A stretch of DNA of 50,000 bases from Prorocentrum cordatum. Its lineage: Eukaryota; Sar; Dinophyceae; Prorocentrales; Prorocentraceae. Numbering within the stretch: the stretch's first letter is position 1; every line of letters starts with the position of its first letter. This document shows positions 18,233 through 27,010 of the stretch, piece by piece. Location: contig CAUYUJ010020750.1 in assembly GCA_963575745.1 (NCBI GenBank), forward strand, positions 5,001-55,000. Reading direction: 5' to 3'. Under the pieces are notes generated by a model. It was not told where the DNA came from. It saw only the letters and a list, made by a program, of their open reading frames with translations, and ran no database searches. Both the position numbers and the translations under genes were made by a program.

Positions 18233-20659
18233 GAGAAGACGGACTACTTGGTGCCAAAGGCGCTCGCTGGCGTCGAGGCAAACCCGACCTTATGGCTCCG
18301 AGGTATCCCGCCCAGAGAGCTCACTCACCCAGTGGTCAACGACATCGACAGACAGGACTACGTCAGGTTCGGCGACCACGAAGCAGCTCGAGTGCTAGGA
18401 CGCAGTCTCTATCTATTTGGTGATGGCTCAGGCGGTTGCTACGGTGGCGACCCCCGAAGGAGACGAGTAGGCATCGGAGTGGCGACCATGAAGATGATCG
18501 ACGGCAAGTGGAGTATGTCAGCAGGTACGATGGCAGACCTACCAGGACGGCGTCAAACCGTACCGCGGGCAGAGATCACGGCCTTCGCGATCGCCATAGA
18601 GGAAACGAGAGGAGACATTGTTTACGTCACGGACCACTACCCGCTCCCCACAGCTTGGACAAAAGGCAGAGCTCAAGACCCTGGGCGAGGGAAGAACGCG
18701 GATTTATGGGCACGCATCAAGAGGGCGGTGATGGACACGTCCCCCAGACACATCGGAGTGGGGTGGACCCCGTCGCACCAGGACGAGGACGAGGTTGAGC
18801 TAGTCAACCCAATTTTTGCGATGGGCAACAGCTTTGCAGACGCATTAGCTACGGTTGCGGCAGAAGCTTCTTGGGAAAGAGTGTGCACGCCAATACCACG
18901 GACAGACGAATGGGATGCGATCTGTGCTCATGTACGATTACGGGCGAGGCAGGCCTTGGCGGACACGGCGAACATTGACCCCTGGTGCGCTGAGAGGCCC
19001 TCCACAGCCAAGCCCAAAGCCAAGAGGGACCGAGTAAAGGAAGTCGTCGACAAGATGAAGCAGCACGATATGGTCAGGCTCAAGAATAAGTGGTTTTGCA
19101 CAGCCTGCAGACAGTACATCACAGCGGACGCCCTGCAGGAGTTTGCCATGACGGAATGCAACGCTACATACAGCACGGCCAACGAGATAGTCGAGGTAAA
19201 GGGCGACAGGTTCATGGGCAATGGCAAGATACATTGCAGCCACGTGGTCAGTGAATGGGTGCGGTACGGACTGCTATTCTGTGCGCGGTGCGCAGCACAT
19301 GGAACGACCATTGGGAAAAGGCTACGCGAGCAGTGCAGCGAGACGATCACCAAGTACGGGCAGGATGCGCTCAACAAGATCCGGGACGGACGCTACCCTG
19401 GCTACAGGAAAGAACCACCGCGAGCTGCACAAGAGGCCCAAATAGCTAGGCAGGTGCGTGAGCTACATGATCAAGAACGGCTAGCGCCGCATGAGTACGG
19501 CGGCCCTTTGGTTGGGAATGTGCCCCCTCCAGAACCACACCCTACACCCCGACCGAGACGGATTACGAGAAAGACACCAGTGGCTCGTATTCGGCCAGCA
19601 GCGGTACACCCAACAGATTGCGAGTGCGAGCCTCTGCCTGAGCCGAGGTCACAGGAGTTGGAGGATTACGACGACCCCGAGGTGCAGAGGGACATCGACG
19701 ATTTCTTCAGCGAAGCGCCCCTGCGCGGGGAGGAGTCAAACCGAGGCGTACCCCAGCGTGGCGAGGGGTTAGGCCACTTCACACCCCAGCACGGTGAGGG
19801 GTTAGACCGTACAGATCGTCGTCATGCAGCTGGATCGGAATCTGCCCCCCACGGCACGCACTGGATGCACGCAGCCCCTTTGGCCACGAGTGCTGAAAGT
19901 ACCGACCGTGGGGGGAGTCAGAACGTAGTGGACAGCCATAACCACGACGACAATTGCAGGATGGACGACAGCAATGGAGTATTGGATCAAGATCCAGGCG
20001 CGATGGGACTACCGCCGATCGTTGAGGACACGGGGCCACAAGATTATGCCGACATGCGTGCTGATCTTAGAGAATGGGCAACACTGTGGTACGACGATCT
20101 TACGTGCTTGGCCAGAGACAGCGACAGCTGGCAGGAGTGGTGCGTAGCGATGCTCACGCAGATGCTCACCGACGAGAACAACCACCCCCTGTGCCACACA
20201 TTGAGGCGCTGGTTCCCAGGGCAGACGATGCAACAGATCATCGAGCAGCAGTGCGGAAGTGCGTGGAGACAAACAACGGCGAGAAGGGATGAGTTCTACG
20301 AACGACTCCATGCGCCAGAGACAGAACCCGAAGAGTATCGTAGATTGGCTCATCGGCATCGGCGTGAACTAGCACGGCTACGAGGCATGTTCCGCAGGGC
20401 GTTAGGATATCGGGCGCCAGACGGACAAAGGCCGCCCTCCCACGACGGCCTGAATCAGATGACGATCATCAAGCAGGAGACCCCGTGGAAGCTGGCCTCA
20501 GTCGCGGCAGCTGGTGCTGCAGGCTTGAGCGGGCGACTGCTGGGAGTACGGATGCCACGTCACCTGCAAGAAGGACGTGCAGAGTCTCCACGGCGACAAG
20601 CGCATCGGCGGCAGCATCAAGCCCAGCGGGTGAGGGACCCCGGCGTGGCGAGGGGTTAG
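18233..20659 (+). CDS. LINE A ORF2, RNase H domain and C-terminal region
   Basis: Same frame as the RT part, separated from it only by the TAG at 18230. The RNase H fold has a full Asp-Glu-Asp-Asp set: LFGDGSGG (Asp at 18422), RAEITAFAIA (Glu at 18572), YVTDHYPL (Asp at 18631) and NSFADALAT (Asp at 18839). It would degrade the RNA strand after first-strand synthesis. A Cys/His-bearing segment follows (WFCTACRQYI, then HCSHVVSEWVRYGLLFCARC), probably zinc-binding. Between 19718 and 19810 three units of the hairpin repeat sit in frame as PQRGEGLGH-type peptides. A further conserved-looking region (TLWYDDLTCLARDSDSW, SWRQTTARRDEFYERLH) leads to the stop at 20657-20659. That stop falls inside a repeat unit (GGGGTTAG), and the array is open in another frame, so a frame change near 20480-20640 is likely. 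Confidence 0.7.
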   Translation, partial: EKTDYLVPKALAGVEANPTLWLRGIPPRELTHPVVNDIDRQDYVRFGDHEAARVLGRSLYLFGDGSGGCYGGDPRRRRVGIGVATMKMIDGKWSMSAGTMADLPGRRQTVPRAEITAFAIAIEETRGDIVYVTDHYPLPTAWTKGRAQDPGRGKNADLWARIKRAVMDTSPRHIGVGWTPSHQDEDEVELVNPIFAMGNSFADALATVAAEASWERVCTPIPRTDEWDAICAHVRLRARQALADTANIDPWCAERPSTAKPKAKRDRVKEVVDKMKQHDMVRLKNKWFCTACRQYITADALQEFAMTECNATYSTANEIVEVKGDRFMGNGKIHCSHVVSEWVRYGLLFCARCAAHGTTIGKRLREQCSETITKYGQDALNKIRDGRYPGYRKEPPRAAQEAQIARQVRELHDQERLAPHEYGGPLVGNVPPPEPHPTPRPRRITRKTPVARIRPAAVHPTDCECEPLPEPRSQELEDYDDPEVQRDIDDFFSEAPLRGEESNRGVPQRGEGLGHFTPQHGEGLDRTDRRHAAGSESAPHGTHWMHAAPLATSAESTDRGGSQNVVDSHNHDDNCRMDDSNGVLDQDPGAMGLPPIVEDTGPQDYADMRADLREWATLWYDDLTCLARDSDSWQEWCVAMLTQMLTDENNHPLCHTLRRWFPGQTMQQIIEQQCGSAWRQTTARRDEFYERLHAPETEPEEYRRLAHRHRRELARLRGMFRRALGYRAPDGQRPPSHDGLNQMTIIKQETPWKLASVAAAGAAGLSGRLLGVRMPRHLQEGRAESPRRQAHRRQHQAQRVRDPGVARG
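19718..19810 (+). repeat. Hairpin repeat units 1-3, in frame within ORF2
   Basis: Unit 1 (19718-19744) is degenerate. Unit 2 (19751-19777) has stem GTGGC/GCCAC and unit 3 (19784-19810) has stem ACGGT/ACCGT, both around the loop GAGGGGTTAG. Each is 27 nt: CCCCAGC, 5-nt arm, 10-nt loop, 5-nt arm. They are in the ORF2 frame and encode PQRGEGLGH and PQHGEGLDR. Confidence 0.85.
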
Positions 20660-22074
20660 GCCACGATGCTCCCCAGCGCGGCGAGGGGTTAGGCCGATGG
20701 GAACATACACTGGCGTGCTCGAGCAGGTTAGCCAGGGCCGCGGCAGGCGACTACATCGAGCTCGAGCTCTACGAGGAGGACGACGACACTGCACCCCAGC
20801 ACGGCGAGGGGTTAGGCCGTATCGACAATGAAGGACTCCTTCGAGGCGAAGGAGAACAAAGGGTCGAAGGGCGGCGTCATGACGGACAGGTGATAGTGGA
20901 GGTGCGGCCCCATGATCACCACGACCCGATCTCCACGAGCCAGGGGCAGCCCGACGACCGCTCCGAGTGGAGCAAAGCACCCCAGCGCGGTGAGGGGTTA
21001 GACCGCGTCAACGAGAGGGAGCAGTACGGAAAGCAGTACGTCGCGCCCCAGCGCGGTGAGGGGTTAGACCGCAGCCGACCCTCGCAGGGCGAGACTGCGG
21101 GGTCAGGCGATCCCCAGCACGGTGAGGGGTTAGACCGTAGGCTCCCCCTGCGTGGCGAGGGGTTAGGCCACCAACCCCAGCACGGTGAGGGGTTAGACCG
21201 CGTTTTTCCCCTGCGTGGCGAGGGGTTAGGCCACAATGTTCCCCTGCGCGGCGAGGGGTTAGGCCACGACGCTCCCCAGCGCGGCGAGGGGTTAGGCCGA
21301 TGGGAACATACACTGGCGTGCTCGAGCAGGTTAGCCAGGGCCGCGGCAGGCGACTACATCGAGCTCGAGCTCTACGAGGAGGACGACGACACTGCACCCC
21401 AGCGCGGCGAGGGGTTAGGCCGTATCGACGATGAAGGACTCCCTCCAGGCGAAGGAGAACAAAGGATCGAAGGGCGGCGTCATGATGGACAGGAGATAGT
21501 GGGGGTGCGGCCCCATGAGCACCACGACCCGATCTCCACGAGCCAGGGGCAGCCCGACGACCGCTCCGAGTGGAGGAAAGCACCCCAGCGTGGTGAGGGG
21601 TTAGACCGCGTCAATGAGAGGGAGCAGTACGGAAAGCAGTACGTCGCACCCCAGCGCGGTGAGGGGTTAGACCGCAGCCGACCCTCGCAGGGCGAGACTG
21701 CGGGGTCAGGCGATCCCCAGCACGGTGAGGGGTTAGACCGTATGCTCCCCCTGCGTGGCGAGGGGTTAGGCCACCAACCCCAGCGCGGTGAGGGGTTAGA
21801 CCGCGTTTTCCCCCCGCGTGGCGAGGGGTTAGGCCACAATGTTCCCCTGCGCGGCGAGGGGTTAGGCTGCAATGTGTACTTCGAGCTGGAGCTCTACGAG
21901 GAGGACGTCGTGGAGGTCACCGCCAGCGGCGTGTCGCAGGCGCAGCCCTGTGCGCCTGCCGCCGCCGCCGCCGCTCGCAGGCCCGCCGACGTGAACCCTT
22001 GTGTGCCAGTGCTGGCACCAAGGAGTGGGCCCTCGCTGGCCAGAGGGCCGTCGAGCGGCGGTGGAACTGACTGA
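20485..22074 (+). CDS. Open frame over the hairpin array (GEGLG/GEGLD repeat protein or ORF2 extension)
   Basis: A 529-codon frame, shifted relative to ORF2, reads through the repeat array as PQRGEGLGH, PQHGEGLDR and PLRGEGLGH peptides. These are separated by segments such as RWEHTLACSSRLARAAAGDY and a QYGKQYVA block. The array is tandemly duplicated with a 603-bp period (201 codons), which keeps the frame. I see no known domain. The first Met at 20485 lies inside ORF2 sequence of a different frame, so it is not a trusted start. It may be a continuation of ORF2 after a frame change, or merely open because the repeat lacks stops in this phase. Confidence 0.35.
   Translation: MEAGLSRGSWCCRLERATAGSTDATSPARRTCRVSTATSASAAASSPAGEGPRRGEGLGHDAPQRGEGLGRWEHTLACSSRLARAAAGDYIELELYEEDDDTAPQHGEGLGRIDNEGLLRGEGEQRVEGRRHDGQVIVEVRPHDHHDPISTSQGQPDDRSEWSKAPQRGEGLDRVNEREQYGKQYVAPQRGEGLDRSRPSQGETAGSGDPQHGEGLDRRLPLRGEGLGHQPQHGEGLDRVFPLRGEGLGHNVPLRGEGLGHDAPQRGEGLGRWEHTLACSSRLARAAAGDYIELELYEEDDDTAPQRGEGLGRIDDEGLPPGEGEQRIEGRRHDGQEIVGVRPHEHHDPISTSQGQPDDRSEWRKAPQRGEGLDRVNEREQYGKQYVAPQRGEGLDRSRPSQGETAGSGDPQHGEGLDRMLPLRGEGLGHQPQRGEGLDRVFPPRGEGLGHNVPLRGEGLGCNVYFELELYEEDVVEVTASGVSQAQPCAPAAAAAARRPADVNPCVPVLAPRSGPSLARGPSSGGGTD
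20638..21870 (+). repeat. Hairpin repeat array, units 4-22
   Basis: Nineteen units share CCCC(A/T)GC, a 5-nt arm, the invariant loop GAGGGGTTAG and a 3' arm. Arm pairs include GTGGC/GCCAC, ACGGC/GCCGT, GCGGT/ACCGC and ACGGT/ACCGT. Over units 2-22 (21 with the exact loop), 14 stems are perfect Watson-Crick, 3 need one G-U pair and 4 have one mismatch. Unit starts are 20638, 20671, 20794, 20980, 21046, 21112, 21145, 21175, 21208, 21241, 21274, 21397, 21583, 21649, 21715, 21748, 21778, 21811 and 21844. Confidence 0.9.
20645..21850 (+). repeat. 603-bp tandem duplication, two copies
   Basis: Copy 1 (20645-21247) and copy 2 (21248-21850) align with a constant 603-bp offset; for example GATGGGAACATACACTGGCG starts at 20696 and 21299. 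Units 4-12 of the hairpin array correspond to units 13-21. A third copy begins with unit 22 and soon diverges, although GAGCT(C/G)GAGCTCTACGAGGA is shared. Confidence 0.9.
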
Positions 22075-22189
22075 GAGAGAAATCCACGGGCTCGCCATGT
22101 CGAGTGGGGGCTCCTGTGCCTGCTCGGGGTGGCGGGTCTAGTGCGGGGAACCGAACCTCCGAAACAGTAGGCCGACTAAAAAAGCTACC

Positions 22190-22930
22190 CCTCCTCTCTT
22201 CACCACCCCCCCCACCCCCCCTTACTCACTCTTCGCACTCTCCATCCTCATTTCCTACTCTCCCTCCTCGTCCCACCCCCTCATCCCTCCCTTTCTCCTC
22301 ATCGACCACCCAGCCATCCTCGCCTTCATCCCTACTCCTTCCTCTCCTTCTCCCTACCTTCACCTCCTCTCCCCACTCCTCCCCTCCTACCTATCCTCCT
22401 CATCTTCATCCCTCACTCCCCTCCTCCCTCATCCTTCCTTCCTGCTCCCCCTCCTCCTTCCTTTCTCCTCCGTCCTCTACTCCTCTCCTCCCTCCTCCTC
22501 CCTATCCTCGACCCATACCCTCCTCCTACTCCTTCCTCCCTCACCTCCCTTCTCCTCACCCTCCCTCTCTCACTCCGCATCCTCCATACCCTTCTCCTCC
22601 TCCCTCCTCTTCCCCATACTACTCCTCCTCCTCCTCCCTCCAACTCCCCCACCCTCCCTCCCCAATCACCCCCCCCCGCCCCCCACCTCAATATACAATA
22701 CCACCCCTACATTTTACCCCCGCTTCCCGACCCCCTCACCCAACACCGCAATACTCTATCCTTACTCTCCTTCTCTCCTCCTCCTCCGTTCAATCCTCGC
22801 CCTCCTACTCCTCATCCCTCCTCCTCCTGGTCCTCCTCATCCTACGACCTCCTCCTTCTTCTCCTCCTCCTCCTCCTCCCTCTCCTCCTCCTCCTCCCTC
22901 CTCCTCCTCCTCCTCCTCCTCCTCCTCGCC
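22190..22930. repeat. 740-bp homopyrimidine tract
   Basis: The plus strand is almost only C and T (TCC, CTC and CCT words), with sparse A and very rare G. It is not a clean triplet array. Such long polypurine-polypyrimidine DNA can form triplex structures. Frames over it translate to Ser/Pro runs and are not genes. Confidence 0.9.
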
Positions 22931-23505
22931 CCGCCCCTTCCTCCCCCGCGGTGCCGCCGCTGCTCGCCCTTCTGCACCTGCCGCCCGCCGCCGAGGCGGC
23001 CAGCTCCAGCGCCTGTCCATTCAGGCGCGGCTGAAGGAGACGCCCGCCCTCTGGCGGGGACGGGGTGGAGCCGGGGGGGCTGGGGGAGGGCGGGAAGGTC
23101 GGGGGCGGCCGAGAGGGGGGTGATGATCAGGGGGGGGGGGGTGAATATCATGGCGTGGGCCATGGTATCTCCCCAGATTTCGTGGCGTCCCTTGGTTCCT
23201 GGCCCCCCATCCCCCCTGGGCCGCGCCAGGCATGATTTGCGCCCCACCCCCCCCCCCCCCCTCCCCCCCTCTTGGACGCCCCGAGAAGGGAGGGGGGACC
23301 GAGGGGAGGTTGGTGGGAGCGGGAAGGGGAGATCGGAGAGAGGAGCGGGGGAGGGAGGACGAGGGGGTGGGGGCGTGGGGGATCGGGGAGGGGAGCAGGG
23401 GAAGACGAGAAGGAGGAGGAGGAGGAGGAGGAGGAGGAGGAGGAGGAGGAGGCCGAGGCGCCCACTCGGCAGGGGATCGGGGAGGGGAGGGAGGGGGATC
23501 GTCAA
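22931..23505. other. GC-rich stretch ending in a (GAG)n tract; no gene supported
   Basis: The stretch is G- and C-rich with poly-C and poly-G runs (for example about 23243-23270). A (GAG/GGA)n tract lies at about 23408-23453, next to repeat R1 copy 2. Open frames are low-complexity. Confidence 0.5.
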
Positions 23506-24075
23506 GCTAGGTGCGCTCGCGTCCTATCTGACGTCCTACCCCTCCCTCCCATCCCTTACCATGGCGCTGATTTTCTCTATCCGCGGACGCGTGTCGTAGC
23601 GGACCTGTGGCTCCGCGCGCGCGTGCGTAGTGGGTGGTGGTGCACGTGCGTGCGTGCGTGCGTGTGTGCGTGGTTGTCGTGGTGGTGGTGGTGGTGGTGG
23701 TGGTGGTGGTGGTGGTGGTGGTGGTGGTGGTGGTGGTGGTGGTGGTGATTGTGGTGGTGGTGCTGGTGGTGGTGGTGGTGGTGGTGGTACTGGTGCTGGT
23801 GCTGGTGGTGGTTGTGGTGGTGGTGGTGGTGGTGGTGGTGGTGGTGGTGGCGGTGCGGCGCGGTGGTGGCGGGCGGATGGGCGCGCGAGAAAAAAACCCG
23901 CGCTGGGGCGAGAACGCCATCCTGAACGACGGAGGCCAAACACCGATCCGAAAATGAGGCCCACGCCTCAGCGGGAGCACGATTCGGAACGATTCGGGAG
24001 CAGAAATGAGGCCGGCGCTTCAACGAGAGCAGCATTTTGGGAAAGAATGACGCCAGCGCCTCAGCGAGAGTCGTT
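23506..24075. repeat. Dispersed repeat R1, copy 2, split by a (GGT)n microsatellite
   Basis: 23506-23566 matches the head of copy 1 (90-150). 23955-24070 matches the GAGGCCAGCGCTTCAGCGAG/AGCAGCATTTTG module found at about 740-825. Between them lies a long (GGT)n tract at about 23675-23850. Copy 1 has ordinary sequence at that place. Just downstream a 35-bp duplication (GCGCGGCCATCACCCGGACG at 24124 and 24159) is present. Confidence 0.75.
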
Positions 24076-24229
24076 TCCCAGGATTTCCCGGGCATCTTGT
24101 GTGTAAAAAAACAGTACGCGGATGCGCGGCCATCACCCGGACGCAGTACGCGGAGGGTGCGCGGCCATCACCCGGACGCCATCAGGGGAAGAGGGAGAGT
24201 ATTTTCATATAGAGTAATTGTGAAGGGTA

Positions 24230-24730
24230 GCGGGGGGGGGCTCGCAGAGGGGGGGTGCATCGGGGGGAAGGGGGGCAATCGGGGAAGAGGGGATCTGGGA
24301 GGTGGGCGGGGGAGGGCTCGCAGAGAGGGCTCGCAGAGGGGGGCGGGGAGAGGGGGGGGGAGGGACGGCGATGGGGAGAGGGGGTGATCGGGGAGGGGGG
24401 CGGGGGAAGGCTCGCAGAGGGGAGGCGGGGATCGTCTTCTTTCTCCTCCACCAGCATAGCAATATGTGGTTCGAGTACCAGCGATAGTGGAGAGCGGAGA
24501 GCTGATGCGGAGAACCGTCGCCGTCGTCGTCGTCGTCGTTGTCGTCGTCGTCGGCGTCGTCACCGTCGTGGTGGTAGTCGTCGTCCTCGGCCTCGTCGTC
24601 GTTGTCGCCGTCGCCGTCGCCATCGTCCTCGTCGTCGCCGTCGCCGTCGCCGTATTTCATGATTCTGTATTCTTCATCCTCCCTTCTCTACTGTTCCTCC
24701 TCCTCCTCCTCCTCCTCCTCCTCCTTCCTT
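24230..24730. repeat. G-rich tract, (GTC)n and (CTC)n microsatellites
   Basis: G-rich sequence with repeated GGCTCGCAGAGGGGGG lies at about 24230-24430. (GTC/GCC)n triplets occupy about 24512-24655, and (CTC)n lies at about 24692-24724. Confidence 0.85.
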
Positions 24731-25740
24731 GTGCCCGCCGTCCTTCGGCCGTGGCGTCCCGCCGGCAGCCCTTGCAACAGTGGAGCCTGCATCCACATCG
24801 CTCGTAGGGGTACCGCGCGCTGGAGCGGCACGACGTCATACCCCCTGGTCGCCACTGCTTTATCCTGCCTCTCTCGCTTCCTCCCTCCTCGCTTCTCGTC
24901 GGCCCCTTCGGCCGCCTCGGCCCCCATCCTCCCTCCGGTGCCCTGCCCACGCGAGGGAGAAGGCCGCCCAGGCCCCCCACCCGCCTGGTGCGACGTGTAC
25001 TGCTCGCCTTGGGGATCTCGGGGTGTGGCTCTCCTGCGGCCCCAGGCCTTCGCCTTCTCCGCCGCCTTCCGGGCCTCGCGCCCTGCGGGCGCTCGTGCGC
25101 TCGGGCGCCTTCCCGTGGCTCCCTGGCCGTCGAGGCTCCCGGGCACCCGGGCGCCTGCTGCCCCTGGTCCCGTGGCCGCCAACGACGCCCACTTGCGGTG
25201 GGTTCTGGCGTCGTGTCGACCAGCGGCGACCCCGCCGCTGCGGTTGAACAGGGGCCGCCGCTGACGACCCAGGGTCGCAGGCGATGTTTCTCCCCCAATC
25301 CCCGAGTTTCGCCCGAAAAGTCTGGCCGCTCAGAAGAATGGGAAAACCCTGGGATACACCCCAAGGGGGCTATTCGGACGCACCCCTATCGAGAATGGAC
25401 ACCCCCCCATCGTATATCCCAGGGTTAGGCCCCAAATTTCTGGTCCATTCGGAAACCCCACGAAGCCTGGGATAGGGGTCGACATATTCCCTGTTACAGG
25501 GTCGGTCGATGCTGAAAGATCTGACGCTTCGGACACGGCCGATCGTTCAGGGTTGAGCGCTCCCCGCGGTCTCAGGCTCCAACGCCGGGGTCGACACGAC
25601 ACGAGCCTGCCGCACTGCCCCTGCAGGACCGTGCTCCCCGTGCTCTGGCAACCACGCACGAGAGCATCCTGCTCCGAGCATGCTCCGCCACCTGCGGCTC
25701 CACGTCACTCCGCCTTGCCCTTCCGCTCGTGTTTTGTGCC
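24731..25740. other. No supported gene; one small inverted repeat
   Basis: The stretch is GC-rich and mostly unique. A perfect 12-bp inverted repeat AACCCTGGGATA (25345-25356) and TATCCCAGGGTT (25415-25426) encloses 58 bp. Frames of 100-235 codons on both strands show no domain I recognise. Confidence 0.45.
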
Positions 25741-25749
25741 TATTGTTCA

Positions 25750-25869
25750 GTCGGGCATGCCCGTCGACAGGAGGACTAGTCAACACTAGTTTTCAAACAG
25801 ACAGGCGACTGTTCTTTGACAACCTCTGATTTGTCTTCCAACATCCGCCTGTAGGAGGACATGCCCGGG
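25750..25869. mobile_element. MITE A, copy 1 (diverged)
   Basis: The left end GTCGGGCATGCCCG, then GACAGGAGGA, and the right end CCGCCTGTAGGAGGACATGC match the ends of the copies at 33225 and 38604. It is about 120 bp with an interior unlike the others. The right terminal base pattern has drifted (GCCCGGG in place of GCCCGAC), and no target duplication is clear. Confidence 0.6.
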
Positions 25870-26079
25870 CCCCTCGGATGCTGGAGAAGAGATAGAAAGG
25901 TGTTCCCTTGCAGGGTCGTAATTGATGAGAGTCAACGATCTTTTCCTTGGCAATGTTTTTTGTCCGGGGCCCGACGTCCGGGACATTCCCAACAACCCCA
26001 TTGAAGGACGGGTTGGTTTGTGGGCAGATGGGGAGACCGGCCGGCCGAGTGCCGGGCCAATTGGGAGGTTGGCGCTCGT

Positions 26080-26420
26080 TGGTTCGTTGGTTGGCGGGCG
26101 GATTGGTTGGTTGGTTGGTTGGCTGGATGGCTGGTTGTCTGATTGGCGGTTTAGCCAGCTTCCCTTCTGCCCAGGAATGGCTGGTCGCAGGGCTGGACCG
26201 AAACGGTGTTTTGGCGATTTCGTGGGCCGTTTTCGTTTCGACTTCGTTTTGCGGTAACGGCGTATTGAAGACAAAACGAGGGAAAACGAAAACAAAGCGA
26301 CAACGAACAACACCGTTTACGTTCAGCCCTGGTTGGTCGATGGTCGGTTGGTTGGTTGCTCGGTTGGTTGGCTGGTTGGTTGGTTGGCTGGGTGGCTGGG
26401 TGGCCAGTTGCCCGCTTGCC
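26080..26420. repeat. Two (TTGG)n blocks around a 118-bp foldback sequence
   Basis: TTGG/CTGG tetramer blocks lie at about 26083-26155 and 26335-26405. Between them, AAACGGTGTT (26201-26210) and AACACCGTTT (26309-26318) are perfect inverted ends of an AT-richer segment with an internal, imperfectly self-complementary region (CGTTTTCG and CGAAAAC-like words). Confidence 0.6.
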
Positions 26421-26439
26421 CTGGTGGTTGGCCGGTTCT

Positions 26440-27010
26440 CCCCTCCCCTCCACCTCCCCTCCTCCTCCTTTCTCCTCACCCGTCTTCCTTCCCCCCCTCT
26501 TCTATGCACCTTCCTCGCTTCTGCTCCCTCCCTGTCCTCCTCCTCCTCCTCGCCCGCAATTTTCTGCAATGCAATGTATTGCAACTGCAACGCAAGCGCA
26601 ACGCAGTGCAATGCAAGGCAACGCAACAGGCAATGCAATGCAATGTAATGCAACGCAGCTCGGTGCAGTACACATGCATCGCAATGCAACGCAGTCCATT
26701 GCAACAGGATGCAGTGCATGCAATGCAGCGCAAGACACTGCAATGCAGCGCAATCCAATGCAATACAGTGCAACGCAATGCAATGCAATGCACTGCAATG
26801 CAACGCACTGCAAAGCAATGTGCGTCTCGCCACGTGGCAACGCCTTGGTGGGCGACAAATGTTCTTCCACTCTACTCGTCACGTGGCAGCGCCGCGGGGG
26901 CTGAGAAACATTTTATTCCAGTCTGTTCGCCACGCGGCCCGCCTAGCGCGGGTGAACAAGCATACAATTCCACCGCTGTCATCACGTGGCAAAGCCGCTG
27001 GGGGCCAAAC
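26440..27010. repeat. Composite repeat K, copy 1
   Basis: The order is a CTC-rich tract (26440-26555), a GCAAT/GCAAC pentamer array (26565-26820), and then four CACGYGGC units at 26831, 26880, 26931 and 26983, spaced 49-52 bp. The units contain GGCAGCGCCGCGGGGGC and an ATTCCA-like segment. The same modules recur at 31650, 32076, 33781 and 37300. Confidence 0.75.

Larger units (their letters stand above)
13236..22074 (+). mobile_element. LINE A: near full-length non-LTR retrotransposon with spliced leader
   Basis: The element starts with a spliced-leader relic (13236), a 156-nt leader region, ORF1 (13414-14574) and ORF2 (14525-20659). ORF2 contains endonuclease, reverse transcriptase, CCHC knuckle and RNase H in the usual order. 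A hairpin-forming repeat array follows to about 21870. ORF2 stays in a single frame for over 6 kb except for two TAG codons, so this copy is much younger than the others in the window. I cannot define the 3' end. The homopyrimidine tract from about 22190 is the next clear boundary, and no target duplication was found. Confidence 0.75.

Noticed and set aside
19718-21870. CRISPR array
   Set aside because: The 27-nt units are unevenly spaced, spacers are shared through a 603-bp duplication, the host is a eukaryote and no cas genes are present.
19718-21870. Interstitial telomere repeats
   Set aside because: GGGGTTAG occurs once per 27-nt unit, never in direct tandem, and always within a hairpin loop.
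24657-25364. Cys-rich minus-strand protein
   Set aside because: A Cys cluster is visible, but the frame is otherwise Arg/Gly/Pro-rich and ends in a CTC tract; no finger spacing fits.
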